From Thermococcus cleftensis (lineage in GTDB: Archaea > Methanobacteriota_B > Thermococci > Thermococcales > Thermococcaceae), in assembly GCF_000265525.1 (NCBI RefSeq), contig NC_018015.1:1524322-1588321 (forward strand): a stretch of 64,000 bases of DNA, in the 5' to 3' direction. Positions 17,616-25,736 of this stretch are shown here, piece after piece. Each line of letters opens with the position of its first letter. Positions within the stretch are counted from its first letter, which is position 1. The notes below the pieces were generated by a model, which had not been told where the DNA came from, searched no databases, and saw nothing but the letters and a program-made list of their open reading frames with translations. The position numbers and the translations under genes are program-made.

Positions 17616-17693
17616 GGGCCGGTAGCTCAGCATGGTTAGAGCGCGGGACTCTTAATCCCGTGGTCGGGGGTTCGAATCCCCCCCGGCCCGCCA
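17616..17693 (+). tRNA. tRNA-Lys (anticodon CTT)
   Basis: A 78-nt tRNA with encoded CCA. Acceptor GGGCCGG pairs with CCGGCCC, discriminator G. The anticodon loop CTCTTAA gives anticodon CTT for lysine AAG codons, and the T-loop TTCGAAT is intact. A TTTATAAA box at about 17579-17586 precedes it. It is divergent from tRNA-Leu, and the DEAD-box helicase gene starts 69 bases downstream with no separate strong TATA box, so read-through transcription is possible. Confidence 0.96.
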
Positions 17694-17762
17694 GACCGCG
17701 TTTCTTCTCGACGCGTTCCGTTTGAGAAGGGATGCGTTTGAGCAACGTAAGGAGTTAGGAAA

Positions 17763-18980
17763 ATGAGTTTTGAAAGCTTAGGCTTGTCCGAGGCCACGTT
17801 AGTGGCCGTCAGGCAGAAGGGTTTTGAGACCCCAACGGACATTCAGAGGGAGGTCATACCGCGTCTTCTATCGGGCGACGTCGATATAATCGGCCAGTCC
17901 CAGACAGGGACGGGGAAAACAGCGGCATTTGCGCTCCCCATAATCGAGGCCATCGACCCGAAGGTCAAGGCGGTTCAGGCGATAATCCTCACGCCCACGA
18001 GGGAGCTTGCCCTCCAGGTGGCCGATGAAATCAAGAGCCTCCGCGGGAGGAAGAGGGTTTACGTTTACGCGGTCTACGGTGGCCAGCCGATTGGTCCGCA
18101 GATAAGGGCCCTCGAGCGGGGCACCCATGTCGTAGTTGGAACCCCCGGAAGGGTTCTCGACCACATAAGGCGCGGAACCCTCGATCTCAGCTCCGTCAGG
18201 TTCTTCATACTGGACGAAGCTGACAGAATGCTCGACATGGGCTTCATAGACGACATAGAGGCGATCTTCCGTGAGACTCCGAGGAGGAAGAGGGTGCTGA
18301 TGTTCTCGGCCACGATGCCGCGGGAGATAAGAAGGCTCGCGAGGCGCTACATGGGGGACTACGAGGTCGTGAGCGTGAGCAGCGACGAGCTGGTCCCCGA
18401 AATGGTAGATCAGGAGTACGTTGAGGTCGTTCCCGCGAGGAAGTTCACCGTGCTGAAGAAGATACTCGATGGGGACTTCTACGGCATAATCTTCTGCGCC
18501 ACCAAGAGGGAAACCAGGGAGCTGAGTGAGAAACTCAGGAGGCAGGGCTACAGCGCCGAGGCCTTGAACGGCGACATGAGCCAGGCAGCGCGCGAGAGAA
18601 CCTTCTGGCGCTTCAAGACAAAGCGGACGAGAATTCTCGTCGCCACCGACGTCGCCGCGCGCGGCCTGGACGTTCAGGACGTGAGCCACATAGTGAACTA
18701 TTCACTGCCCATGACGGCTGAGGACTACGTACACAGGATAGGGAGAACGGGCAGAATGGGCAAGCGCGGAAGGGCGGTGACCTTCATAATGCCCGGTGAG
18801 TTCAAGAGGCTGCGCTACATCGCCCAGGTCGCAGGGGTGGAGATAAGGAAGTCTGAGCTGAGCGAGGAGATACCGAAGGAGTACAGGGAGAGGTATGAGC
18901 GCGAGGAACGTCCGAGGAACTACAGAAACAACAGAAAGGGAAGGAGAAACTATTCCCGCGGCTACTCGAGACGCTACTGA
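17763..18980 (+). CDS. deaD: DEAD-box ATP-dependent RNA helicase
   Basis: A 405-residue DEAD-box helicase that unwinds RNA duplexes. The Q-motif region is GFETPTDIQ (20-28), Walker A SQTGTGKT 46-53, PTREL near 86, DEAD near 151, SAT near 182, and HRIGRTGRMG near 322. A C-terminal tail rich in Arg, Asn and Tyr probably adds RNA affinity. The Thermococcus kodakarensis homologue is known to be induced by cold. Here the leader between tRNA-Lys and ATG 17763 has an AAGGAG site about 10 bases from the start. Confidence 0.95.
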   Translation: MSFESLGLSEATLVAVRQKGFETPTDIQREVIPRLLSGDVDIIGQSQTGTGKTAAFALPIIEAIDPKVKAVQAIILTPTRELALQVADEIKSLRGRKRVYVYAVYGGQPIGPQIRALERGTHVVVGTPGRVLDHIRRGTLDLSSVRFFILDEADRMLDMGFIDDIEAIFRETPRRKRVLMFSATMPREIRRLARRYMGDYEVVSVSSDELVPEMVDQEYVEVVPARKFTVLKKILDGDFYGIIFCATKRETRELSEKLRRQGYSAEALNGDMSQAARERTFWRFKTKRTRILVATDVAARGLDVQDVSHIVNYSLPMTAEDYVHRIGRTGRMGKRGRAVTFIMPGEFKRLRYIAQVAGVEIRKSELSEEIPKEYRERYEREERPRNYRNNRKGRRNYSRGYSRRY

Positions 18981-20140
18981 AGCTCCCCGAGGTAAACGGT
19001 GACGACGAGATCGTCACCCGCTATCCCAATTTCTACCCAAACCGTGTCGCTCTTTTTTAGGTAGCCTAAGAACCCTGAATCAGATAGCATTTCACCGGTA
19101 AGCCACTCCGCATACTGTTTGTGGAATATGGGGTGGTAGTAGTCGGCCAGGTGATAGTACGTGACTCCCCACGTCCAGCCCGCCTTGTAGCCTCCGGGAA
19201 GCTTTCCGTCCGAGAGACTGGTCAGGGATTCATCGGCTTTCAGGCCAAAATCGCCGTAGAAAACGTTCATCATTGAGTAGGCCAGGTTCCTGGCGTCAGC
19301 GTCAGTCATCGTGTAGTCCTGATTGAGGAACTCATACCCCCTGATCGTTCCCAGGTTTTTCACGTTCGCCTGATTTTCGCCGGGCGTTATCTCGTAGAGC
19401 GTGGCGTTGATTATCGTACTCCCCTGTCTCTCCCAGTAGCGGTAGTAGGCGCCAAGATCCATCGGGGGGAGGTGCTGGTCAAGGGCAAAGTACCAGCCGC
19501 CTATCTTCACCAGCGCCGTTGCATGCCCGAGGTCGGTGAGGTTTATCGCCATTGCATATACCGGCGAGTGGTTCATCGCGAGAAGGAGGGCATCGGTTAG
19601 GATCGTGTAGTCGGTGCACACTCCCTTTCTCCGCATTATCGTCTCGTAGGGGGTCTGAATGGTGTTGTTCTGCCCCTCAACGACCTCCTGCCTGCCGTCG
19701 GGGTATATTATGACCTTCGCAAAGGGCTGGCTGGCCTTTTCCCAGTCGTAGCTCAGCCACTCCCCCTCCCACTCCAGAACGTTCCAGGCGCTTTGTGGCA
19801 GGTTCTCACCCTTCAGTTGCTCTGCCAGGGGTGAAACCACATCGAGCTCCTTTCCGCTCAGCATGCATTCGAGGGCATCCTTCAGGAGATAGCGCCAGAG
19901 AATTCCCGGACAGTTGAGCTCGGCGTCCTGGCTTGGCAGGGATACCGTTGTGTTCTCCCATTTCACGAGGGGATTTGTCCAGGTTGCAGGGAGTGTCGTG
20001 TACGAAGGGGAAGAAGACGTGACTTCAGAAGTTTCCCACGAATGAGGGGTCTCGCTCTCACTAGTGTAATGTAACGGAGCAATGCACCCCGATGAGAACA
20101 CTATGAGCACCAGGAGGGTCGCTAAGATGGTTCTCCTCAT
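18974..20140 (-). CDS. Lipoprotein with transglutaminase-like domain
   Basis: A 388-residue exported protein. The signal peptide ends in the lipobox FSSGC, with Cys19 as the predicted lipid anchor, followed by a Ser/Thr-rich linker (about 25-60). A transglutaminase/protease-like core holds Cys175 in GVCTDYT, His206 in LGHATALV and Asp221 in FALDQ, the usual Cys-His-Asp triad. Such archaeal proteins may act as proteases or crosslinkers at the cell surface; the substrate is unknown. It converges on the DEAD helicase gene with a 7-base overlap. An H/ACA RNA gene lies 30 bases upstream on the same strand. Confidence 0.8.
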   Translation of the reverse strand: MRRTILATLLVLIVFSSGCIAPLHYTSESETPHSWETSEVTSSSPSYTTLPATWTNPLVKWENTTVSLPSQDAELNCPGILWRYLLKDALECMLSGKELDVVSPLAEQLKGENLPQSAWNVLEWEGEWLSYDWEKASQPFAKVIIYPDGRQEVVEGQNNTIQTPYETIMRRKGVCTDYTILTDALLLAMNHSPVYAMAINLTDLGHATALVKIGGWYFALDQHLPPMDLGAYYRYWERQGSTIINATLYEITPGENQANVKNLGTIRGYEFLNQDYTMTDADARNLAYSMMNVFYGDFGLKADESLTSLSDGKLPGGYKAGWTWGVTYYHLADYYHPIFHKQYAEWLTGEMLSDSGFLGYLKKSDTVWVEIGIAGDDLVVTVYLGELQ

Positions 20141-20170
20141 ACCTCAAAATAGAGCGTGGGTCTTATAAAC

Positions 20171-20238
20171 TGTGCCCCCGGGGAGCGAAGGGAAATCATC
20201 GCTCGCCGAGCGCTCATTCCCCGCGGTTTCCCGGGGGC
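20171..20238 (-). ncRNA. Box H/ACA guide RNA (rRNA pseudouridylation)
   Basis: A 68-nt single-hairpin RNA on the minus strand. A 9-bp lower stem (GCCCCCGGG at 20238-20230 with CCCGGGGGC at 20182-20174) is followed directly by ACA at 20173-20171. Above it, an internal loop (AAACCGC on the 5' side, TTCGCTC on the 3' side) forms the pseudouridylation pocket. The upper stem GGGAA/TTCCC leads into a K-turn (TGA on one strand, ATGAT on the other) capped by a GC-rich hairpin. Stem lengths and ACA placement match Pyrococcus H/ACA RNAs. A weak TATA-like element lies about 26 bases upstream. The target U is not assigned. Confidence 0.82.
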
Positions 20239-20270
20239 GTTACCTTTTAGTTAGCGTTGGACTTAAGCTT

Positions 20271-21113
20271 TTACCTCGTTACTATCGCGCTCACCCCGGC
20301 CGCCGCCAGGGTCAGCAGCTCGAAGACCTTGTAGGCTTCCTCAACGGTCTTCGCCTTGAACTCGACCGTCTTCCCGTCTATGCGATTCACGAACGGCAGC
20401 AGCTCGGCGGTGTCTGCCATATCGCTCCTCAGGAAGCGGACTTTTACGTGGACTGGCTCTCTGGTAACGAGGGGCTTTGTCTCTCCTCTCTTCAGCCGCT
20501 CGACGGCCTCTATCACGCCCTCCCGCAGCATGGTCTTTATTCTCCTCATTCTAGGGCTCTTGGCGGCGTAGCGTGAGGGAGACTCCTTGAAGGGAACGCC
20601 AACTACCCAGGGAGTGAATGTCTTAACGTCCGTTTCGAGGAGCCTTCTATCCCCTCCCACGAGGATCACGGGGATTCCCCAGCTTCCCAAAATGTAGGCG
20701 TTGAGCAGGAACTCGCTCACCTCAACCCCGTTTATCTCCAGCCTGTCTATGCTCGCCCCGCTGTAGGTGTGGTCGAAGGTGGCGTAGCTCGTGCCGGCCT
20801 TGGCGTGGTAGCCGAGGAAGAGCGCGGCGTCGCTTCCCCTGGCGAAGGCCACCATGCTGAGCGGCCTCGGAAAGCCCCTCACCAGCTCAACGTATTCGGG
20901 CATCTCTCCGGGAAGGATATTGACCATCGGACCATGGCTGTCGGCTATTATGACCTCCTCAAAGCCGAGTTCGTGGAGCGTCTCGGCGGTAACCTTCACC
21001 ACCTCGGTCGCTATCCTCCGGGCCTCCCCGTAGAGGGCGCCTTTCACGAAGAGGTGCTCCCTGCTGACGATGTACGGTAGGCCCTCAAGGTCAAGGGATA
21101 TGAATGCGCGCAT
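20271..21113 (-). CDS. M55-family D-aminopeptidase (DppA-like)
   Basis: A 280-residue protein of the DppA family, self-compartmentalising zinc peptidases that release N-terminal D-residues or act on small peptides. The first metal motif DLEG is at residues 8-11, then ADSHG near 65, a GYHAKAG segment with the active-site His near 115, and DHTYSG near 125. The length fits the family. Start ATG 21113 has GGTGATG upstream; the open frame to 21215 is not supported by a ribosome site. The downstream neighbour on the same strand is the H/ACA RNA. Confidence 0.88.
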   Translation of the reverse strand: MRAFISLDLEGLPYIVSREHLFVKGALYGEARRIATEVVKVTAETLHELGFEEVIIADSHGPMVNILPGEMPEYVELVRGFPRPLSMVAFARGSDAALFLGYHAKAGTSYATFDHTYSGASIDRLEINGVEVSEFLLNAYILGSWGIPVILVGGDRRLLETDVKTFTPWVVGVPFKESPSRYAAKSPRMRRIKTMLREGVIEAVERLKRGETKPLVTREPVHVKVRFLRSDMADTAELLPFVNRIDGKTVEFKAKTVEEAYKVFELLTLAAAGVSAIVTR

Positions 21114-21263
21114 CTGCATCACCGAGATAAAAATCGAAGCGATAAAAGATAAGTCTTGCGGAACTGGAATAACCCTCAGGAATATCGGTTCGGAAATTCG
21201 ATAATTCCCGCTCATGAAAATGGTTATATAGGCCTTTTTTCATAAAACAAAGCGGTGATAGGT

Positions 21264-21503
21264 ATGCAAATTGTCGAACTCGATATAAAATTGCCCTATG
21301 AAGGTAGGGGAAAAATTCTGGGCCGTTTGTTTGCCATGGTTAGGGGCAGGATTAGGGACATACACTTCTTCCCGCCCGACGCGGAGGGCTTCAGCGAGAT
21401 AAAGATGGAGGTAGTTGAGGACGACACCAGGGGGCTTCTCTCAGAACTCAGGAAGATAATCAAAAACGGTAAGGTCAGCCTCAGGGTCCTGTCCGAGGCT
21501 TAA
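21264..21503 (+). CDS. Small conserved hypothetical protein
   Basis: A 79-residue protein with a beta-alpha-beta-like pattern: MQIVELDIKLPYEG, a Gly/Arg-rich loop, IRDIHFFPPD, and an acidic segment before a basic C-terminal helix. It could be a small ferredoxin-like or ACT-like fold, but no family is recognised. ATG 21264 follows GGTGATAGG; GTTATATA at about 21223-21230 is the likely TATA box. Its stop overlaps that of the convergent GGGPS gene by 4 bases. Confidence 0.6.
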   Translation: MQIVELDIKLPYEGRGKILGRLFAMVRGRIRDIHFFPPDAEGFSEIKMEVVEDDTRGLLSELRKIIKNGKVSLRVLSEA

Positions 21504-22264
21504 TCCCGCCCCTTTATCCCCCTGTTCAGCTCACGGAGTTTTTTCCCTGCCTTTTCAAGCGAACCTGCCTTTTCTATTGCAGTCCCCGTCACTATTATGT
21601 CAGCCCCTGCCTTCACGGCCGCCCTCGCCTGCTCGGCCGTCCTTATGCCGCCGCCGACGATGAGGGGCACGTCTATGACGTGCTTGACGAGGGCTATCAT
21701 CTCCGGAGGAACCGGCTGGGACGCCCCGCTTCCGGCCTCAAGGTAGACGAGCCTCATGCCGAGGTACTGGCCGGCCAAAGCGTAGGCCGCCGCTATCTTG
21801 GGCTTGTGCCTGGGAATCGGCTTTGCATCGCCGACCCAGCCGACGGTCTCACCGGGCTCGATTATGAGGTAGGCCATCGGTATCGGCTCCAGCCCGTAGC
21901 GCTTGACCTGGAAGGCTCCTAAGGCCTGAGCCCCGGTTATGAAGAACGGGTTGGTCGAGTTGAGAAGGCTCATGAAGAATATCGCGTCGGCGTACTTGCT
22001 TATCCCGCCGTGGGAGCCCGGGAAGAGTATCGTGGGCAGGTCGGAGGATTCCTTTATCGCCCTCACCACGCCGTCGAGAACTTCCCCTTCTGCCCCCGTG
22101 GAGCCGCCTATCATAATCGCATCGACGCCGGTTTCCTCGCTCATCTCCGCTATTTTGGCCGCTTCCTCCGGCGTAACGTCGTCCGGGTCGAGAAGAACGA
22201 AGTGGAGCTTCTCCCTTTCGAGCTTCTCGTGAATGTAGCGCTCGACCTTTCCAATTTCCAGCAT
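21500..22264 (-). CDS. Geranylgeranylglyceryl phosphate synthase
   Basis: A 254-residue TIM-barrel prenyltransferase that makes the first ether bond of archaeal membrane lipids, joining geranylgeranyl diphosphate to sn-glycerol-1-phosphate. Family motifs: HFVLLDPDD near the N-terminus, IMIGGSTG, FPGSHGGIS, YLEAGSG near residue 175, and the phosphate-binding VGGGIRT and GTAIEK near the C-terminus. Start ATG 22264 is behind GGGTGTG. Its substrate is made by EgsA, encoded at 36805-37845. Confidence 0.95.
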   Translation of the reverse strand: MLEIGKVERYIHEKLEREKLHFVLLDPDDVTPEEAAKIAEMSEETGVDAIMIGGSTGAEGEVLDGVVRAIKESSDLPTILFPGSHGGISKYADAIFFMSLLNSTNPFFITGAQALGAFQVKRYGLEPIPMAYLIIEPGETVGWVGDAKPIPRHKPKIAAAYALAGQYLGMRLVYLEAGSGASQPVPPEMIALVKHVIDVPLIVGGGIRTAEQARAAVKAGADIIVTGTAIEKAGSLEKAGKKLRELNRGIKGRD

Positions 22265-22400
22265 CTTTCACACCCCCATAAAGCTTCTAATCTCCAAACT
22301 CTTGGTTGGCCAGGTTGATAGGAAAGTGGGCGGTGTCGCCTTTGAATCTAAAAACTGGGGGACGGCTAGCGGAACGGGGGGAACTGCACCGTTTGGGGCT

Positions 22401-22595
22401 TTACTGGACGCTCTGCCTAACATCTTCCAGCACTTCCTCCACGCTGACATCGACGGGAATCCCCTCAATCTCATCAAGCAGGTCCCAGATGGTCTCGCCA
22501 ACGATAATTCTGACCTTCGTCCCCTTTGGTATGTTCACTCGCCTGAGAGGTCTGAACGTCTCGCCGTCATAGACCGCCTCAATAATCGTCCCCAT
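22401..22595 (-). CDS. AF2212-like (DUF104) antitoxin without a toxin partner
   Basis: A 64-residue protein matching the DUF104/AF2212 antitoxin pattern: IEAVYDGETFRPL, then KGTKVRIIV, then an acidic C-terminus. These are normally followed by a PIN-domain VapC toxin. Here the 130 bases after the stop hold no PIN gene, only a short coding-like stretch ending at 22287 (its translation ends in NLANQEFGD). The antitoxin therefore looks orphaned. ATG 22595 follows GGTGGT and lies 2 bases after the stop of the DUF123 gene, so they form one transcript. Confidence 0.78.
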   Translation of the reverse strand: MGTIIEAVYDGETFRPLRRVNIPKGTKVRIIVGETIWDLLDEIEGIPVDVSVEEVLEDVRQSVQ

Positions 22596-22596
22596 A

Positions 22597-23034
22597 CTAC
22601 CACCGCATATCCTTTACGTCGGCCTCGCTTTTAACGATTTTCCAGTTGAGGCCGAGGTTCTCGAGGATTTCCGTCAAGGTTTCGTCCGGTTCTTCTTCAA
22701 AGCGGTAGAGGTTAGTCTTTACCCTCACGTCCCCCGCCCCGAACCCCGGCACCGGTTCGCCACGCCTGGCCACCTCCAGGGAGAGCCTCTCCTCCAGCCT
22801 CTCGTCGCTTGGAATGAGGTAGGCCCTCAGAAGCTCGGCTTCCTTCAGGAGAAAGTCGATGTGCCAGTGGAGCCTCTTTTCCCTTTTGAAGTGCCTCGCG
22901 ACCCGCTTTTCGAGGGAGTTCATGGCGGAGCCGACGTAGACGTAGTGGCCCGCCCTGAGCCGGAACGTTCTGCCCTTCGTTCGTATCTCCTTGTCCCCGT
23001 CCAGCCTGATAACCAGGAAGTAAGAGCCCCTCAT
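22597..23034 (-). CDS. DUF123 / GIY-YIG-related (Uri-type) protein
   Basis: A 145-residue protein of the DUF123 family, distant relatives of GIY-YIG nucleases and sometimes fused to endonuclease III. Seen: YFLVIRL at residues 5-11, AGHYVYVGSAMN near 28-39, where a GIY-YIG core would have GxYVGxA, then a basic RVARHFKREKRLHWHIDFLL segment in the place of the family's conserved RIxRH..HWHIDyLL. A nuclease role is inferred, not shown. ATG 23034. Operon with the orphan antitoxin. Confidence 0.82.
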   Translation of the reverse strand: MRGSYFLVIRLDGDKEIRTKGRTFRLRAGHYVYVGSAMNSLEKRVARHFKREKRLHWHIDFLLKEAELLRAYLIPSDERLEERLSLEVARRGEPVPGFGAGDVRVKTNLYRFEEEPDETLTEILENLGLNWKIVKSEADVKDMRW

Positions 23035-23094
23035 GATATCCGGTTCTGGTCACCATTTATAAACCCTTGATTCCAAATCCTTCCGGTGTGTGGA

Positions 23095-23475
23095 ATGGAC
23101 GAGCGGAAGAAGAAGCGCCCCGTGGACGACTTCGCCTGGCAGGAGTACGACAGGGAGGAGTTCGAGCAGACCTTCCCGGCCCTCGCCAGGGAGCTCGAGG
23201 GAGAGGGCATTTCGATAGAGGCCTACAGAACCAGCGAGGAGAGGGTGGAGGAGCCGACGGACTTCTCCGGCTACAACCCAACGGTGATAGACTTCCTCAG
23301 GCGGTGCGAGACGGACGATGAGGCGCTTGAGATAATAAACTGGCTCGAGGAGCGCGGTGAGATAACGCCCGAGATGGCCAAGGACCTGAGGATAACCCTC
23401 GTAAAGAAAGGCGTCAGGGCCTTCGGCCCCAAGAAGGAGTGGGGCTGGTACGAGAGACACGGGAAGCGCGGCTGA
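23095..23475 (+). CDS. DUF2095-like conserved archaeal protein
   Basis: A 126-residue acidic/basic mixed protein (MDERKKKRPVDDFAWQEYDR, later EYNPTVIDFLRRC-like and FGPKKEWGWYERHGKRG). It resembles the archaeal family DUF2095, of unknown function; this match is from memory of the C-terminal EWGWYER pattern and is moderately sure. ATG 23095 follows GGTGTG. The start is divergent from the DUF123 gene with a 60-base shared promoter containing ATTTATAAA (about 23054-23062). Confidence 0.65.
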   Translation: MDERKKKRPVDDFAWQEYDREEFEQTFPALARELEGEGISIEAYRTSEERVEEPTDFSGYNPTVIDFLRRCETDDEALEIINWLEERGEITPEMAKDLRITLVKKGVRAFGPKKEWGWYERHGKRG

Positions 23476-23512
23476 CTTCGGCTAACGAAAGGGAAAAGGG
23501 AAACGGAACCCT

Positions 23513-25024
23513 TCAGATGTTCCCGATTCGCTGGAGAACCATTCCCTCTATCCTTATCGGCTCTGCTCTGCGGGCGAACACTATGGCCTGGTCGAGCCTG
23601 GCCTCGCTCTCGGCGTGGATCGTGAAGAGCGGGTCTCCTTCTTTGACCTTCTCGCCGACCTTGACGTATAGCTCGAGTCCCGCACCCTTGTCCTCCGGCG
23701 CTCCCGCGGCCCTGGCTATGGCCGTTATCGCCCTGTTGTCTATGGCCGTTACGTAGCCGCTCGTCGGGGCGGTGAAGGTGTAGGTCTTGTCGCCGATTGG
23801 TATCTCCTCGGGTTTTATGTTTGGATCGCCGCCCTGCTCCTCGATTATCTCCTTCATCTTCTCCCAGGCCTTTCCGCTCTCGAGTATTTCCCTCGCCATC
23901 TTCTTGCCCATTCCGGCCGGGGCAACGCCGCCCATCTCGAGGAGTATTCCTGCCAGGCCGGTGGCCTTCTCTATGAGGCTTCCAGGGCCTTTGCCGGTCA
24001 TCAAAGCCGAAAGGGCCTCCCTTGCCTCAAGGGCCGGGCCGACGGTGTGTCCAATCGGCTGGCCGCCGTAGGTTATCGCTACCTCGACGTACTGGCCGAG
24101 CCTCTTGCCGAGCTCTATGAAGTCCCTGGCCAAGGCTCTCGCCTGATCGACCGTCTCGACCTTGACGCCCTTCCCAGTCGGAATGTCGATGAGCACGTAC
24201 TGGCTTCCCATGGCGTACTTCTTGGACATTATGCTCGCGAGCATAAGCCCGGTCGGATCGATGCTGAGCGCGCGCTCGGCCTTGATGGTTATGTCATCGG
24301 CCGGGGCGAGGTTCAGAGCTCCTCCCCACACCATACAGGCGCCGATCTTCTCAACTATGCGCTTTATCTCGTCCAGGGAGAAGCTGACCTCCGCGAAGAC
24401 CTCGACCACATCGGCGGTTCCAGCGGCGCTGGTTATTGCCCTTGAGCTGGTCTTGGGTATCGTCAGGCCGGCCGCGGCAACTATGGGCACGACGAGTATG
24501 TTGGTCTTGTTGCCCGGAACGCCGCCGATGCTGTGGACGTCCATTATGGGCTTCCTGTCGATGTCGAGCATGTCTCCGGTTTCAGCCATTGCAATGGTGA
24601 GGGCAGCTATTTCGTCCATGTCCAGGCCGTTTATCTCCAGTGAGGTGACGAAGGAGCTTATCTCGATGTCGCGGAGCTTTCTATCGACTATGTCCTTGAT
24701 TATCGTCTCTATCTCAACCTTCCTGAGCTTCTCTCCGTTCATCTTCTTCTTTATGTAGCGGACGCTCTCGGGGGTTCCGCTTGGGACGACCGTGACGGTC
24801 TCCCCCTCGGAGAAGCTGTGCAGCTGGAGAACGTCCCTGCTTACACCTATCTCGCCTTCCCCGACGAGGCTGCTTATAACAACGCTTCCGTAGACCGTCT
24901 TTTTGCCCGCCTCAATCTTGACGAGGTCGTCCGGGTGGAGCTTAGCCTTTTTGGCTTCGTTCTCGTTGATAAAAACCGAGTACCTCCCGCTGTACACGTC
25001 CAGTATCTTGACCCTTGCCTTCAT
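23513..25024 (-). CDS. deoA: AMP phosphorylase
   Basis: A 503-residue nucleoside phosphorylase-family enzyme. In Thermococcus it converts AMP (also CMP and UMP) plus phosphate to the base and ribose-1,5-bisphosphate, which feeds ribose-1,5-bisphosphate isomerase and type III RuBisCO. An N-terminal extension of about 85 residues marks it as the archaeal AMP type rather than bacterial thymidine phosphorylase. The catalytic [13 protein letters not shown] motif is near residue 168, and [15 protein letters not shown] near 200. ATG 25024 follows GGAGGGAT; a TTTAAGTA box lies upstream. Partners are not in the window. Confidence 0.94.
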   Translation of the reverse strand: MKARVKILDVYSGRYSVFINENEAKKAKLHPDDLVKIEAGKKTVYGSVVISSLVGEGEIGVSRDVLQLHSFSEGETVTVVPSGTPESVRYIKKKMNGEKLRKVEIETIIKDIVDRKLRDIEISSFVTSLEINGLDMDEIAALTIAMAETGDMLDIDRKPIMDVHSIGGVPGNKTNILVVPIVAAAGLTIPKTSSRAITSAAGTADVVEVFAEVSFSLDEIKRIVEKIGACMVWGGALNLAPADDITIKAERALSIDPTGLMLASIMSKKYAMGSQYVLIDIPTGKGVKVETVDQARALARDFIELGKRLGQYVEVAITYGGQPIGHTVGPALEAREALSALMTGKGPGSLIEKATGLAGILLEMGGVAPAGMGKKMAREILESGKAWEKMKEIIEEQGGDPNIKPEEIPIGDKTYTFTAPTSGYVTAIDNRAITAIARAAGAPEDKGAGLELYVKVGEKVKEGDPLFTIHAESEARLDQAIVFARRAEPIRIEGMVLQRIGNI

Positions 25025-25146
25025 CTCTGATCCCTCCGTGGATTTGGTTCACTCTATTGCGTCGAAGAATACTTAAACTTTTTTAACTGATGGGCTGGAA
25101 AAACCCTCTCCTCCGGGGCCGGCTCCTTGCAGAAAAGGTGTAAAAA

Positions 25147-25395
25147 TCAGCCGCTGAGGCCGTGAATGTACTGGGTTCCTGTCTGGTAGTCCATCTCGAG
25201 CCTCCCAGTTCTGAGGAGAACGTTCACCACGTCCCGGGCGACTTCCCTGATTGCGGGGGGGAGCAGTCCATCGCCCTTAAGATAGTAGCTCACGAGTTCG
25301 TTAAGGGGGGCACTCACGAGACGTCCCTTGAAGACGTAAACGGTTCTATCCTTAACCTCGACTATCCTGTCCGGATAGCCGAGTCGAATCTTCAT
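25147..25395 (-). CDS. Small hypothetical protein
   Basis: An 82-residue soluble protein with an N-terminal beta pattern (IRLGYPDRIVEVKDRTVYVF) and helical remainder; no family recognised. The start ATG 25395 has GGTGAGG upstream and CTTTATATG at about 25414-25422 as TATA box, so it is probably transcribed on its own. It lies between deoA and the minD operon. Confidence 0.55.
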   Translation of the reverse strand: MKIRLGYPDRIVEVKDRTVYVFKGRLVSAPLNELVSYYLKGDGLLPPAIREVARDVVNVLLRTGRLEMDYQTGTQYIHGLSG

Positions 25396-25484
25396 TATCC
25401 CTCACCCCCCATATAAAGTTGGCAGAAAAGGAGTTTTAAAATTTAACGCCCCAGAAATGTTTAATAACAAAAGGGTTGAAAAGC

Positions 25485-25736
25485 TCAGAGGTTCCTGACT
25501 TCCTCGTCTATGGACTCCTCGAGGGTCTTCTCCCACTCCTCGACGTCGAAGTCCACCAGCTCGCTCTCGAGATCCTCCTTGAGGCTGGAGACGCGCCTCT
25601 TGAGGGCGCTCTTGGTCTCCTCGTCATAGACGACGTAGTAGGGGTTGCTCTTGGCGGAGAAGTAGAGCATCAGCAGTATCACGTTGAGCAGTATCAGTAT
25701 GATCACTATTCCGTACACGAGGGCGTCGGCCATCAT
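25485..25736 (-). CDS. Small single-span membrane protein coupled to minD
   Basis: An 83-residue protein with one hydrophobic N-terminal segment (about residues 5-26) and a cytoplasmic acidic coiled-coil tail. Its ATG overlaps the stop of minD by 4 bases, so the two are translationally coupled. A membrane anchor or adaptor for MinD is a reasonable inference. T-rich sequence follows the stop. Confidence 0.65.
   Translation of the reverse strand: MMADALVYGIVIILILLNVILLMLYFSAKSNPYYVVYDEETKSALKRRVSSLKEDLESELVDFDVEEWEKTLEESIDEEVRNL

Noticed and set aside
17880-17900. Sequence resembling the Pyrococcus dif site (GATATAATCGGCC)
   Set aside because: It lies inside the DEAD helicase reading frame and lacks the second half-site.
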